The notes under the pieces are model-generated. The model did no database searches and was not told the origin of the DNA. It saw nothing but the letters and a program-made list of their open reading frames with translations. 64,000 nucleotides of DNA, taken from the NCBI RefSeq assembly GCF_023091745.1, contig NC_068934.1, positions 51,893,175 to 51,957,174 on the forward strand, written 5' to 3'. The position numbers were made by a program, and so were the translations under genes. Below, one piece after another: positions 22,299 to 35,500 of this stretch. This DNA is from Budorcas taxicolor. Its lineage: Eukaryota > Chordata > Mammalia > Artiodactyla > Bovidae. The number at the start of each line of letters is the position of its first letter. Within the stretch, counting starts at the first letter, position 1.

Positions 22299-22552
22299 CA
22301 TCAAGGACTGATGCTAAAGCTCCAATACTTTGGCCACCTGATGTGATGAGCTGACTCATTGGAAAAGACTGTGATGCTGGGAAAGATTGAAGGCAAAAGA
22401 AGAGGACAACAGGATAAGATGGTTGGATAGCATCACCAACTCAATGGACATGAGTCTCAGAAAACTCTGGGAGATGGTGAAGGAAAGGGATGCCTGGTGT
22501 GCTGCAATCCGTGGGGTCTCAGTGTTGGACATGACTTAGCAACTGAACAACA
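22299..22552 (+). mobile_element. BovB 3' fragment
   Basis: AAGGACTGATGCTAAAGCTC, CAATACTTTGGCCACCTGAT and the ending GACATGACTTAGCAACTGAA: plus-strand BovB tail. Confidence 0.85.
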
Positions 22553-23140
22553 ACAATTTTCATTGTGTTGATTTTCATTGATCTGATTTGAACTGAAGCA
22601 GTTACTGGAAGAGAAGGATTTCATCATATTTCACTTGTTTTAATTTAACTCAGGATTATTTTCATTAACTCTTTTAATAAAGATTTAGTACTGAGCAAAA
22701 ATCTGCTTTCACTTCTTTTCACACACAAAAAGTCATAAAGCACTTAACATTTGAGTCTCACATATTTTGAAAAGGACTGTGCATACAATACAGAAGGTTA
22801 TTTTAGTTTATTTACTAGAGAATCTACAAGTCAAAGTTCAATGCTACTTTGGATCTTGCTGGAAGAATTTTTACAAAGTAAACATGTAACAGATGTGATC
22901 ATCAACTGCTAGAGTTACTCAGCAAATTATTTATCTCTAATAAATCGCTAATTACTTACCTGACCTTAAAACAACACGGAGAAACAGTTTCCACTATCCT
23001 GATGGAAGAGCCAGTTGAGGAGAAAGTGTGGCCAGGATCAATACAAACTTAGTGTGACATTGCAGCTGGAAATATTTTTTCCCTTGAACTTTTCTAGATA
23101 GTCATTTTGCCTCCTTTTGAGGATCACCGGCTCATCCTTG
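22553..23140. other. Upstream region of gene B
   Basis: About 590 bases directly 5' of the gene B start codon; promoter and 5' UTR should be here. I see no clear TATA box or CpG island and no named repeat, so no promoter is called. Confidence 0.4.
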
Positions 23141-23542
23141 ATGGCCTTTCAGGACCTTCTGGATCAAGTTGGAGGCCTGGGGAGATTCCAGATCCTTCAG
23201 ATGGTTTTCTTTTGTATCTCTAGCCTCATAGTGTACCCTCACATCCTACTGGAGAACTTCACTGCAGCCATCCCTGGTCATCGCTGCTGGGTCCACATCT
23301 TGGACAATGACACTGGCTCTGCTAATGACACTGGGACCCTCAGTCAAGATGCCCTCCTGAGAATCTCCATCCCACTGGACTCAAACCTAAGGCCAGAGAA
23401 GTGTCGTCGCTTCAGCCGCCCCCAGTGGCAGTTCCTTTACCTGAATGGGACCTTCCCCAACATGACTGACCTGGACACAGAGCCCTGTGTGGACGGCTGG
23501 ATGTATGACCGAAGTTCCTTCTCCTCCACCATCGTAACTGAG
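23141..23542 (+). CDS. SLC22A9-like: Gene B exon 1
   Basis: 402 nt, 134 codons; donor GTAAGA at 23543. ATG at 23141 is chosen because MAFQDLL is the conserved family start; the frame is open to 23117 without another ATG. Context CCTTGATGG is only moderate (T at -3, G at +4). TM1 is about residues 15-37. Sequons are at N39 (NFT), N56 and N62 (NDT), N102 (NGT) and N107 (NMT). Cysteines at 49, 88 and 116 lie in the extracellular loop. Confidence 0.93.
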
Positions 23543-26500
23543 GTAAGAGGCCCCATTTACCTCTTGTAAGTACATGATCTGGGTGTTTAGGGGTAACAGA
23601 ATAATGAACATGCTTCTATCCTTTAGTCACTAGGTAGGTGTTCATTCTTCATCCTTTCAGGAAATATCAATTACCTCTCTATTAAAAGCCAGGCACCTAC
23701 ATATTTAATGAGTCTGCTGTTGCTGCTGCTGCTAAGTCGCTTCAGTCGTGTCTGACTCTGTGCGACCCCATAGACAGCAGCCCACTGTCTAACAAATTCC
23801 AAAATAGAAATGAACCCTTCTATTATAGTACTTTTATTCTTGGGATGACCAAAGTCTAAACCAGTAATTTGTGTAATGTGTTTAAAATATTATACCAGGT
23901 CAGTAATGTTCATCGTTTGATTGTATATTACAAATATTTACTAGACTGATGAAAAACTCCATTCCCAGACTATATTCTGGAGCAGTCATATTACATCTAC
24001 TGTAAAGTTCTAATTAGTAAAATTTTGCATCTCCTCAAATGAGTTCACTCTGTGGCCAAGACTGAGAACTACTTAGTTTGATGTAAACTAGAGATTATTA
24101 AAACCAACAGATTTAGAGTACACTTCCCTAAGGAAGTTATGTTTAAATGAGACCTGAACTAATGCAGAAAAAAAGAAGCTGAAGAGAGTGATAAAGGCCC
24201 AAAATATTGAACTTTGCAAGTTATATTAAGAAGTTTTGACCAGATTTCCACTGAGAGATTGTTTATTTTTTATCAGAGGATAATTGCTTACAAAGTTGTG
24301 TTGGTTTCTGCCATACAACAATATGAATAAACCCTAAGTATGCATATTCCATTCCGTCTTGAATCTCCCTCCCACCTCCACATCCTACCCCTCTAGGTTG
24401 TCACAGAGCACTGGGTTGAGCTCCCCGCATTATATAGCTGTTTTCCACTAGCTATTTTACATATGGTAATGAGATTTTAAGCTGCTGTGAAGCTCTGCAG
24501 TGATGGTGTCCTTCTCTTTCAGTGGGACCTGGTATGTAAATCTCAGTCACTGATCTCAGTGGCTAAATTCCTAGTCATGAGTGGAATTCTGGTGGGAGGC
24601 ATCATATATGGCTATTTATCAGACAGGTGAGTATCTCTCAATCATAGCTTTCTTTATTCTCAAGTACTTTCAGCTTATAAATTATACTTTCATTAAAGAA
24701 ATATATATTTCAACTTAGTTTTCAGTTCAGTTCAGTTCAGTTCAGTCACTCAGTCATGTCCGTTCTTTGCGACCCCATGAATCACAGCACGCCAGGCCTC
24801 CCTGCCCATCACCACCTCCCGGAGTTCACTCAGACTCACGTCCATCGAGTCAGTGATGCCATCCAGCCATCTCATCCTCTGACCTTCTCCTCCTGCCCCC
24901 AATTCCTCCCACCATCAGAGTATTTTCCAATGAGTCAGCTCTTTGCATAAGGTGGCCAAAGTACTGGAGTTTCAGCTTTAGCATCAGGCCTTCCAAAGAA
25001 ATCCCAGGGCTGATCTCCTTCAGAGTGGACTGGTTGGATCTCCTTGCAGTCCAAGGGACTCTCAAGAGTCTTCTCCAACACCACAGTTCAAAAGCATCAA
25101 TTCTTCGGCGCTCAGCCTTCTTCACAGTCCAACTCTCACATCCATACAGGACCACAGGAAAAACCATAGCCTTGACTAGATGGACCTTAGTCGGCAAAGT
25201 AATGTCTATGCTTTTGAATAAGCTATCTAGGTTGGTCATAACTTTTCTTCCAAGGAGTAAGCATCTTTTAATTTCATGGCTGCAGTTTTATGAAGCATCA
25301 ATCATAACAATTGAGAAGTCTTTTATTTAACTTTGTTTTTTTTTATTGTCTTTTTTTTTTTTTTTTACTTTATTTTGCTTTACAATACTGTATGGTTTAG
25401 CCATACATTGACAAAATCTGCCACAGGTGTACATAAGTTCCCAATCTTGAACCCCCCTCCCACCTCCCACCCCATATCATCTCTCTGGATCATCTGCATG
25501 CACCAGCCCCAAGCATCCTGTATCCTGTATCGAAAGTAGACTGGCGATTTGTTTTTTACCATAGTATATATGTTTCAATGCCATTCTCCCAAATCATCCC
25601 ACCCTCTCCCTCTCCCACAGAGTCTAAAAGTCCGTTCTATACATGTGTGTCTCTTTTGCTGTCTCGCGTAGAGGGTTATCATTACCATCTTTCTAAATTC
25701 CATATATATGTGTTAGTACACTGTATTGGTGTTTTTCTTTCTGGCTTACTTCACTGTGTATAATAGGCTCCAGTTTCATCCACCTCATTAGAACTGACTC
25801 AATTGTATTCTTTTTAATGGCTGGGTAATACTCCATTGTGTATATGTACCACAGCTTTCTTATCCATTCATCTGCTGATGGACATCTAGGTTGTTTCCAT
25901 GTCCTGGCTATTATAAACAGTGCTGCGATGAACACTGGGGTACATGTGTCTCTTTCAATTCTGGTTTCCTCGGTGTGTATGCCAAGCAGTGGGATTGCTG
26001 GGTCATAAGGCAGTTCTATTTGCAATTTTTTAACGAATCTCCACACTGTTCTCCATAGTGGCTATACTAGTTTGCATTCCCACCAACAGGGTAAGAGGGT
26101 TTCCTTTTCTCCACACCCTCTCCAGCATTTATTGCTTGTAGAATTTTGGGTCACTGCCATTCTGACAGGCGTGAAATGGTACTTCATTGTGGTTTTGATT
26201 TGCATTTCTCTGATAATGAGTGATGTTGAGCATCTTTTCATGTGTTTGTTCCCATCCATATATTTTCTTTGGAGAAATGTCTATTTAGTTCTTTGGCCCA
26301 TTTTTTGATAGGGTCATTTATTTTTCTGGACTTGATCTGCAGGAGTTGCTTGTATATTTTTGAGATTAGTTGTCAGTTGCTTCATTTGCTATTATTTTCT
26401 CCCATTCAGAAGGCTGTCTTTTCACCTTGCTTATGGTTTCCTTTGTTTTGCAGAAGCTTTTAATTTTAATTAGATCCCATTTGTTTATTTTTGCTTTTAT

Positions 26501-29500
26501 TTCCAGAATTCTGGGAGGTGGATCATAGAGGATCCTGCTGTGACTTATGTCAGAGAGTGTTTTGCCTATGTTCTCCTCTAGGAGTTTTATAGTTTCTGGT
26601 CTTACATTTAGATCTTTAATCCATTTTGAGTTTATTTTTGTGTATGGTGTTAGAAAGTGTTCTAGTTTCATTCTTTTACAAGTGGTTGACCAGTTTTCCC
26701 AGCACCACTTGTTAAAGAGATTGTCTTTAATCCATTGCATATTCTTGCCTCCTTTGTCTATGATAAGGTGTCCATAGGTGTGTGGATTTATCTCTGGGCT
26801 TTCTATTTTGTTCCATTGATCTATATGTCTGTCTTTGTGCCAGTACCATACTGTTTTGATGACTGTGGCTTTGTAGTAGAGCCTGAAGTCAGGTAGGTTG
26901 ATTCCTCCAGTTCCATTCTTCTTTCTCAAGATTGCTTTGGCTCTTCGAGGTTTTTTGTATTTCCATACAAATTGTGAAATTATTTGTTCTAGCTCTGTGA
27001 AAAATACTGTTGGTAGCTTGATAGGGATTGCATTGAATCTGTAGATTGCTTTGGGTAGTATGCTCATTTTCACTATATTGATTCTTCCAATCCATGAACA
27101 TGGTATATTTCTCCATCTATTAGTGTCCTCTTTGATTTCTTTCATCAGTGTTTTAAAATTTTCTGTATATAGGTCTTTAGTTTCTTTATGTAGGTATATT
27201 CTTAAGTATTTTATTCTTTTCGTTGCAATGGTGAATGAAATTGTTTCCTTAATTTCTCTTTCTATTTTCTCATTACTAGTGTATAGGAATGCAAGGGATT
27301 TCTGTGTGTTGATTTTATATCCTGCAACTTTACTATATTCATTGATTAGCTCTAGTAATTTTCTGGTGGAGTCTTTAGGGTTTTCTATGTAGAGGATCAT
27401 GTCATCTGCAAACAGTGAGAGTTTTGCTTCTGCTTTTCCAATTTGGATTCCTTTTATTTCTTTTTCTACTCTGATTGCTGTGGCCAAAACTTCCAGAACT
27501 ATGTTGAATAGTAGCAGTGAAAGTGGGCACCCTTGTCTTGTTCCTGACGTTAGGGGAAATGCTTTCAATTTTTCACCATTGAGGATAATGTTTGCTGTGG
27601 GTTTGTCATATATAGCTTTTATTATGTTGAGGTATGTTCCTTCTATTCCTGCTCTCTGGAAAGTTTTTATCATAAATGAATGCTGAATTTTGTCAAAGGC
27701 CTTCTCTGCATCTATTGAGACAATCATATGGCTTTTATTTTTCAATTTGTTAATATGGTGTATTACACTGATTGATTTGTGGATATTGAAGAATCCTTGC
27801 ATCCCTTGGATAAAGGCCACTTGGTCATGGTGTATGATCTTTTTAATGTGTTGTTGGATTCTGATTGCTAGAATTTTGTTAAGGATTTTTGCATCTATGT
27901 TCATCAGTAATATTGGCCTGTAGTTTTCTTTTTTGGTGGCATCTTTGTCAGGTTTTGGTATTGGGGTGATGGTGTTCTCATAGAATGAGTTTGGAAGTTT
28001 ACCTTCCTTTGCAATTTTCTGGAAGAGTTTGAGTAGGATAGGTGTTCGCTCTTCTCTAAATTTTTAGTAGAATTCAGCTGTGAAGCCGTCTGGACCTGGG
28101 CTTTTTTTTTGCTGGAAGATTTCTGATTACAGTTTCCATTTCCGTGCTTGTGATGTTTCTGTTAAGATTGTCTATTTCTTCCTGGTTCAGTTTTGGAAAG
28201 TTGTACTTTTCTAAGAATTTGTCTATTTCTTCCACGTTGTCCATTTTATTGGCATATAATTGCTGATAGTAGTCTCTTATGATCCTTTGTATTTCTGTGT
28301 TGTCTGTTGTGATCACTCCATTTTCATTTCTAATTTTATTGATTTGATTTTTCTCCCTTTGTTTCTTGATGAGTCTGGCTAACAGTTTGTCAATTTTATT
28401 TATCCTGTCAAAGAACCAGCTTTTGGCTTTGTTGATTTTTGCTATGGTCTCTTTTGTTTCTTTTGCATTTATTTCTGCCCTAATTTTTAAGATTTCTTTC
28501 CTTCTGCTAACTCTAGGGTTCTCCATTTCTTCCTTTTCTAGTTGCTTTAGGTGTAGAGTTAGGTTTTTTTTTTTTTTTTTTCTTGTTTCTTGAGGTATGC
28601 CTCTATTGCTATGAACTTTCCTCTTAGCACTGCTTTTATAGTGTCCCACAGGTTTTGGGTTGTTGTGTTTTCATTTTCATTCATTTCTATGCATAATTTG
28701 ATTTCTTTTTTGATTTCTTCTGTGATATGTTGGTTATTCAGAAGCATGTTGTTCAGCCTCCATATGTTGGAATTTTTAATAGTTTTTCTCCTGTAATTGA
28801 GATCTAATCTTAATGCATTATGGTCAGATAAGATGCTTGGAATGATTTCAATTTTTTTTGAATTTATCAAGCTTAGATTTATGGCCCAGGATGTTATCTA
28901 TCCTGGAGAAGGTTCCGTGAGCACTTGAAAAAAAGGTGAAATTCATTGTTTTGGGGTGAAATGTCCTATAGATATCAATTAGGTCTAACTGGTCTATTGT
29001 ATCATTTAAAGTTTGCATTTCTTTGTTTATTTTCTGTTTAGTTGGTCTGTCCATAGATATGAGTGGGGTATTAAAGTCTCCCACTATTATTGTGTTATTG
29101 TTAATTTCCCCTTTCATACTTGTTTTGTCTTAGATATTGCGGTGCTCCTATGTTGGGTGCACATATATTTATAATTGTTATATCTTCTTCTTGGATTGAT
29201 CCATTAATCATTATGTAGTGGCCTTCTTTGTTTCTTTTCACAGCCTTTGTTTTAAAGTCTATTTTATCGGATATGAGTATTGCTATTCCTGCTTTCTTTT
29301 GGTCTCTATTTGCATGGAATATCTTTTTCCAGCCCTTCACTTTCAGTCTGTATGTGTCCCTTGTTTTGAGGTGGGTCTCTTGTAGGCAGCATATATAGGG
29401 GTCTTGTTTTTGTATCCATTCGGCCAGTCTTTGCCTTTTGGTTGGGGTTTCAATCCATTTAGGTTTAAGGTAATTATTGATGAGTATGATCCCGTTGCCA

Positions 29501-32500
29501 TTTACTTTATTGTTTTGGGTTCAGGTTTATATGCCCTTTTTGTGTTTCCTGTCTAGAGAACATCCTTTAGCATTTGTTGGAGAGCTGGTTTGGTGGTGCT
29601 GAATTCTCTCAGCTTTTGCTTGTCTGGAATGCGTTTGATTTCTCCTTCATATTTGAATGAGATCCTTGCTGGGTACAGTAATCTGGGCTGTAGGTTATTT
29701 TCTTTCATCACTTTAAGTATGTCTTGCCATTCCCTCCTGGCCTGAAGCGTTTCTATTGAAAGATTTGCAGTTATCCTTATGGGAATCCCCTTGTGCATTA
29801 TTTGTTGTTTTTCCCTTGCTGCTTTTAATATTTGTTCTTTGTGTTTGATCTTTGTTAATTTGATTAATATATGTCTTGGGGTGTTTTGCCTTGAGTTTAT
29901 CCTGTTTGAAACTCTCTGAGTTTCTTGGACTAGGGTGATTATTTCTTTCCCCATTTTAGGGAAGTTTTCAACTATTCTCTCCTCAAGTATTTTCTCATGG
30001 TCTTTCTTTTGGTCTTCTTCTTCTGGGACTCCTATAATTCGAATGTTGGAGCGTTTCATATTGTCCTGGAGGTCTCTGAGATTGTCCTCGTTTCTTTTAA
30101 TTCGTTTTTCTTGTTTCCTCTCTGATTCATTTATTGCTACCATTCTATCTTCTATTTCACTAATCCTATCTTCTGCCTCTGATATTCTACTATTTGTTGC
30201 CTCCAGAGTGTTTCTGATCTCATTTATTGCATTATTCATTATATATTGACTCTTTTTTATTTCTTCTAGGTCCTTGTTAAACCTTTCTTGCATCTTCTCA
30301 ATCCTTGTCTCTAGGCTATTTTTCTGTGATTCCATTTTGATTTCAAGATTTTGGATCATTTTCACTATCATTATTCGGAATTCTTTCTCAGGTAGATTCC
30401 CTATCTCTTCCTCTTTTGTTTGGTTTGGTGGGCATTTCTCCTGTTCCTTTACCTGCTGGGTATTCCTCTGTCTCTTCATCTCGGTTATATTGCTGCATTT
30501 GGGGTGGCCGTTCTGTATTCTGGGAATTTGTGGAGTTCTCTTTATTATGGAGTTTCCTCCCTGTGGATGGGGTTGTATCAGTGGCTCGTCAAGGTTTCTT
30601 GGTTAGGGAAGCTTGTGTCGGAGTTCTGGTGGGTAGAGCTGGATTTCTTCTCTCTGGAGTGCAATGAAGTGTCCAGTAATGAGTTATGAGACGTCTATGG
30701 TTTGGGAGTAACTTGAGCTGCCTGTATATTGAAGCTCAGGGGTGTGTTCCTGTGTTGCTGGAGAATTTGTGTGGTATGTCTTGCTCTGGAACTTGCTGGC
30801 CCTTGGGTGGTGCTTGGTTTCAGTGTAGGTATGGAGGCATTTGATGAGCTCCTGTCGATTAATGTTCCCTGGATTCAGGAGTTCTCTGATGTTCTCAGGA
30901 TTTGGACTTAAGCCTCCTGCTTCTGGTTTTCAGTTTTATTTTTACAGTAGCCTCAAGACTTTTCCATCTATATAGCACCGATGATAGAACATCTAGGTTA
31001 AAGATGAAAAGTTTCTCCACATTGAGGGACACCCAGAGAGGTTCACTGAGTTACATGGAGAAGAGAAGAGGGAGGGGTAGTTAGAGGTGACTGGAATTAG
31101 ATGAGGTGGGATCAAAAGAGGAGAGAGCAAGCTAGTCAGTAATCACTTCCTTATGTGCGCTCCTCAGTCTGGACCGCTCAGAGATGTTCACAGACTTATA
31201 CAGAGAAGAGGAGAGGGAGGAAGGAGACAGAGGTGGCCAGGAGGATAAAAGAGGGAAATGAAAAGGAGAGAGACAGATCCAGCCAGTAACCAGTTTCCTA
31301 AGTGTTCTCCATTGTCTGGAACACACAGAGATTTACAGAGTTGGGTAGAGAAGAGAAGGGGGAGGGAGGAGACAGAGACAACCTGGTGGAGAAAAAGGAG
31401 AGTCCAAAGGAGGAGTGGTCAAGCCAGTAATCTCGCTCTCAGGTAAAATTGGGTACTGAAGATTGGGTTTTTAAATGTACAAAATTGACAACAAATACCA
31501 AAAAGCAAAGATTAAAAATCTAGAGTAGAGGTTGGATTTTCAAAAATACAATATTAAAGAAAAGAAGAACAAGAAGAAAGGAAAAAAAGTCACCAGAATT
31601 ATTAAAAAAAACAACAACAACCACAAAAAATACATATATACGGCATTTGCTTTAAAAATAGGGTCTTTTTTTTGAAAAGTGATAGTAGGTTATAAAAATT
31701 AAAATTAAAGGAGAAATAGAGGACTTAAAAATTTTTTAAAGTTTAAAAAAAAGGAGAAGAAAAAGAAAAGAAGAAACAAACAACAACAACAACAAAAGAG
31801 AGAATGGTCATAAAAATAATAAAGATATTTTTGGGACTTTCTCTGGTGTTGCGGGCAGTGTGGGGTCACTTCCAAGGCGGTTCCCTCTGTTTAGCTTCTT
31901 CTGTTTGCTGGTCTCTTCAGTGTCTGATTTCCGCCCTGACACATGGGGGCAGTGGTGGACACTATTTTTCTTTTAGGCTCAACTTGTTCAGTCGCGCTGT
32001 GGGGAGGGAGGGATGCTGCAAACAAATAACACTGGCGTGTGTTTGCAGTGTCTCAGCCCCGCTGGGCCTGCCCCTGCACATGGCACACACCGCTCAGGCT
32101 CTACGTTGCTCTGCCGGGAACCGTCTGAGGCCGGCCCTAGGCTGCATGCACCTTGCTGGTCTAAGCCACTCAGGCTCGGCTCTCAGGTAGCCCTCAGAGG
32201 CGCAGATTCGGTTGGGCCTGTGTTTTGCGCCCTTCCCAGGACCGAGTAGCTCAGGTGTTTAGCGAGCGCGGTCGCTGCGACTTATCACCTTTCCCTGCTG
32301 CTCAGTTTTCTGGGTGTACCGCTGGCGCCGCTTGTCAGGCAGATGATGACTGTCCAGAACCCCAAGAAGTCTTAGTTAGCAAAGAAGCCAGCTTGCAGTT
32401 TGGTAAGTAAAGTCTCTCCGGGGCTGCAATTGCCCCCTTCCTGCCCTTACAGCTCTGGCTGCCTGTCACTGGCGGGGGATGGTCTGCAGCTGGCTATTTC

Positions 32501-35500
32501 TGTTCCATCCTTTGTTGTGTGTGTGGTCCTGGTGGTGTCTTATGTTAGAGCTTTTCGTATGGTAGCTATCCCACAGTCTGGTATGCTAGCCCAAGTTAGT
32601 TCGCTCTGGTTACATTCTGGGCATTCCAGCCCAATTCTTAAAAAGCACTGCCGCCTGTGCCTTCCTGCCCAGCCCCCACTTGCTAGTGGCGGATGCAGGC
32701 ATCTGTGCTGCTTCTCCACTGGGGGAGTTACCATTGGGCTCATAATCTGTTGATTTTAATTATTCATTTATTTTTCTTCCCTGTTATATTGCCCTCTGTG
32801 TTTCCAAGGCTCACCACAGACTCAGCAGTGAGAGTGTTTCCTGGTGTTTGGAAACTTCTCTCTTTTTAAGACTCCCTTCCTGGGAAGGAGCTCCCTCTCT
32901 ACCTCCTTTGTCTCTTTTATCATCTTTTATATTTTTCCTACCTGTTTTTGAAGATAATGATCTGCTTTTCTGGGTGCCTGATGTCCTCTGCCAGCATTCA
33001 GAAGTTGTTTTGTAGAGTTTACTCAGCGTTGAAATGTTCTTTTGATGGATTTGTGGGGGAGAAAGTGGTCTCCCCGTCCTATTCCTCTGCCATCTTAGGA
33101 CAGCCCCCTTTTATTTAACTTTGAATAATCATTGTGTCCATATAGTTAAATATTCAGAAAATTACAACAAAAAAAGAATACTTATTACAATTACTTCAGT
33201 ATTACAAATACTTCAGTATTCTTGCCTTGAGAACCCCATGAATAGTATGAAAAGGCAAAAATGTAGGACACTGAAAGATGAATTCACCAGGTCAGTAGGT
33301 GCCCAATATGCTACTGGAGATCAGTGGAGAACTAACTCGAGAAAGAATGAAGAGATGGGGCCAAAGCAAAAACAACACCCAGTTGTGGATGTGACTGATA
33401 ATAGAAGCAAGGTCCAATGCTGTAAACAGCAATATTGCATAGGAACCTGGAATGTTAGGTCCATGAATCAAGGCACATTGGAAGTGGTTAAACAGGAGAT
33501 GGCAAGAGTGAACATTGACATTTTAGGAATCAGCGAACTAAAATGGAATGGAATGGGTAAATTTAACTCACATGACCATTATATCTGCTACGGTGGGCAG
33601 GAATTCCTTGGAAGAAATGGAGTAGCCATCATAGTCAACAAAAGAGTCTAAAATGCAGTACTTGAATGTAGTCTCAAAAACAACAGAATGATCTCTGTTT
33701 TTTTCCAAGGCAAACCATTCAATATCACAGTAATCTAAGTCTATGCCCTGGCCAGTAATGCTGAAGATGCTGAAGTTGAACGGTTCTATGAGAACCTACA
33801 AGACCTTTTAGAACTAACACCCCCAAAAGATGTCCTTTTCATTACAGGGGATGGGAATGCAAAAGTAGGAAGTCAAGAAACACCTGGAGTAACAGGCAAA
33901 TTTGGCCTTCGAGTACAGAATGAAGCAGGGCAAAGGCTAATAGAGTTCTGCCAAGAGAATGCACTAGTCATAGCAAAAACCCTCTTCCAACAACACAAGA
34001 GAAGACTCTACACATGACATCACCAGATGGCTAACACCAAAATCAGATTGATTATATTCTTTGCAGCCAAAGATAGAGAAGCTCTATACAGTCAGCAAGA
34101 ACAAGACTGGGAGCTGACTGTGGCTCAGATCATGAACTACTTACTGCCAAATTGAAGAAAGCAGAGAAAACCGCTAGACATTTAGCTGTGACCTAAGTCA
34201 AATCTCTTATGATTATACAGTGGAAGTGAGAAATAGATTTAAGGGACTAGATCTAATGGACAGAGTGCCTGATGAACAATGGATGGAGGTTTGTGACCTT
34301 CTACAGGAGACAGGGATCAAGACCATCCCCAAGAAAAAGAAAAGCAAAAAGTGAAATGGCTGTCTGAGAAGGCCTTACAGATAGCTGTGAAAAGAAGAGA
34401 AGTGAAAAGCAAAGAAGAAAAGGAAAGATATACCCATTTGAATGCAGAGTTCCAAAAAATAGCAAGGAGAGATAAGAAATCCTCAGTGATCAATGCAAAG
34501 AAATAGAGGAAAACAACAGAATAGGAAAGATTAGAGATCTCTTCAAGAAAATTAGAGATACCAAGGGAATATTTCATGCAAAGATAGGCTCAATAAAGAA
34601 CAGAAATGGTATGGACCTAACAGAAGCAGAAGATATTAAGAAGTGGCAAAAATACACAGAAGAACTATACAAAAAAGATCTTCATGACCCAGATAGTCAC
34701 GATGGTGTGATCACTCACCTAGAACAAGACATCCTGGAATGTGAAGTCAAGTGGGCCTTAGGAAGTATCACTATGAACAAAGCTAGTGGAGGTGATGGCA
34801 TTCCAGTTGAGCTATTTCAAATCCTGAAAGATGATGCTGTGAAAGTGCTGCACTCAATATGGCAGCAAATTTGGAAAACTCAGCAGTGGCCACAGGACTG
34901 GAAAAGGTCAGTTTTCATTCCAATCCCAAAGAAAGGCAATGCCAAAGAATGTTCAAACTACCGCACAATTGCACTCATCTCACACGCTAGCAAAATAATG
35001 CTCAAAATCCTCCTGCTGAAGCCAGACTTCAGCAATATGTGAAATGTGAACTTCCAGATGTTCAAGCTGGATTTAGAAGAGGCAGAGAAACCAGAGACCA
35101 AATTGCCAACATCTGCTGGATCATCAAAAAAGCAAGAGAGTTCCAGAAAAACATCTATTTCTGCTTTCTTGACTATGCCAAAGCCTTTGACTGTGTGGAT
35201 CACAATAACCTGTGGAAAATTCTGAAAGAGATGGGAATACCAGAGCACCTGACCTGCCTCTTGAGAAACCTGTATGCAGGTCAGGAAGCAACAGTTAAAA
35301 CTCGACATGGGCCAACAGACTGATTCCAAATAGGAAAACGAGTATGTCAAGCTGTATATTGTCACCCTGCTTATTTAACTTATATGCAGAGTACATCATG
35401 AGAAATGCTGGGCTGGAAGAAGCACAAGCTGGAATCAAGATTGCTGGGAGAAATATCAGTCACCTCAGATATGCAGATGACACCACCCTAATGGCAGAAA

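Larger units (their letters stand above)
25336..33108 (-). mobile_element. Full-length ruminant L1, antisense in intron 2 of gene B
   Basis: A 7.77-kb element flanked by perfect 15-bp target duplications. Its 5' end, read on the minus strand from 33108, is GGGGGCTGTCCTAAGATGGC, an L1-type start. Parts in order: 5' UTR 33108-30480, ORF1 30479-29553, ORF2 about 29500-25693 (several frame breaks), 3' UTR with a G-rich tract, an AATAAA at 25374-25369 and an A tail (plus-strand T runs at 25336-25366). The perfect duplication and full length suggest a fairly recent insertion, but the broken ORF2 says it cannot now move by itself. From family knowledge, ORF1 protein and ORF2 (endonuclease/RT) work together in target-primed reverse transcription. 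Confidence 0.93.

Noticed and set aside
23117..23140. Upstream start of gene B at a TTG codon
   Set aside because: Not an ATG, and the family start MAFQDLL is at 23141.
24722..24745. (TTCAG)n as an independent microsatellite
   Set aside because: It is the 3' end repeat of the BovB element on the reverse strand; similar runs end other BovB copies.
26366..27904. 512-codon minus-strand frame as a host gene
   Set aside because: It is the L1 ORF2 reverse transcriptase (FADDM, SGTRQGCPLS) inside a flanked L1 insertion.
30274..30606. Hydrophobic plus-strand frames opposite L1 ORF1 as membrane proteins
   Set aside because: Antisense shadows of an A-rich coiled-coil gene read as Phe/Ser/Leu-rich; no independent support.
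31804..32753. Plus-strand frames of 78-128 codons in GC-rich DNA as a CpG-island gene
   Set aside because: They lie antisense in the L1 5' UTR; no conserved protein words and no splice structure.
33121..33651. 176-codon frame as a nuclease gene
   Set aside because: It is the BovB endonuclease domain; the element is bounded by target duplications and broken by stops.
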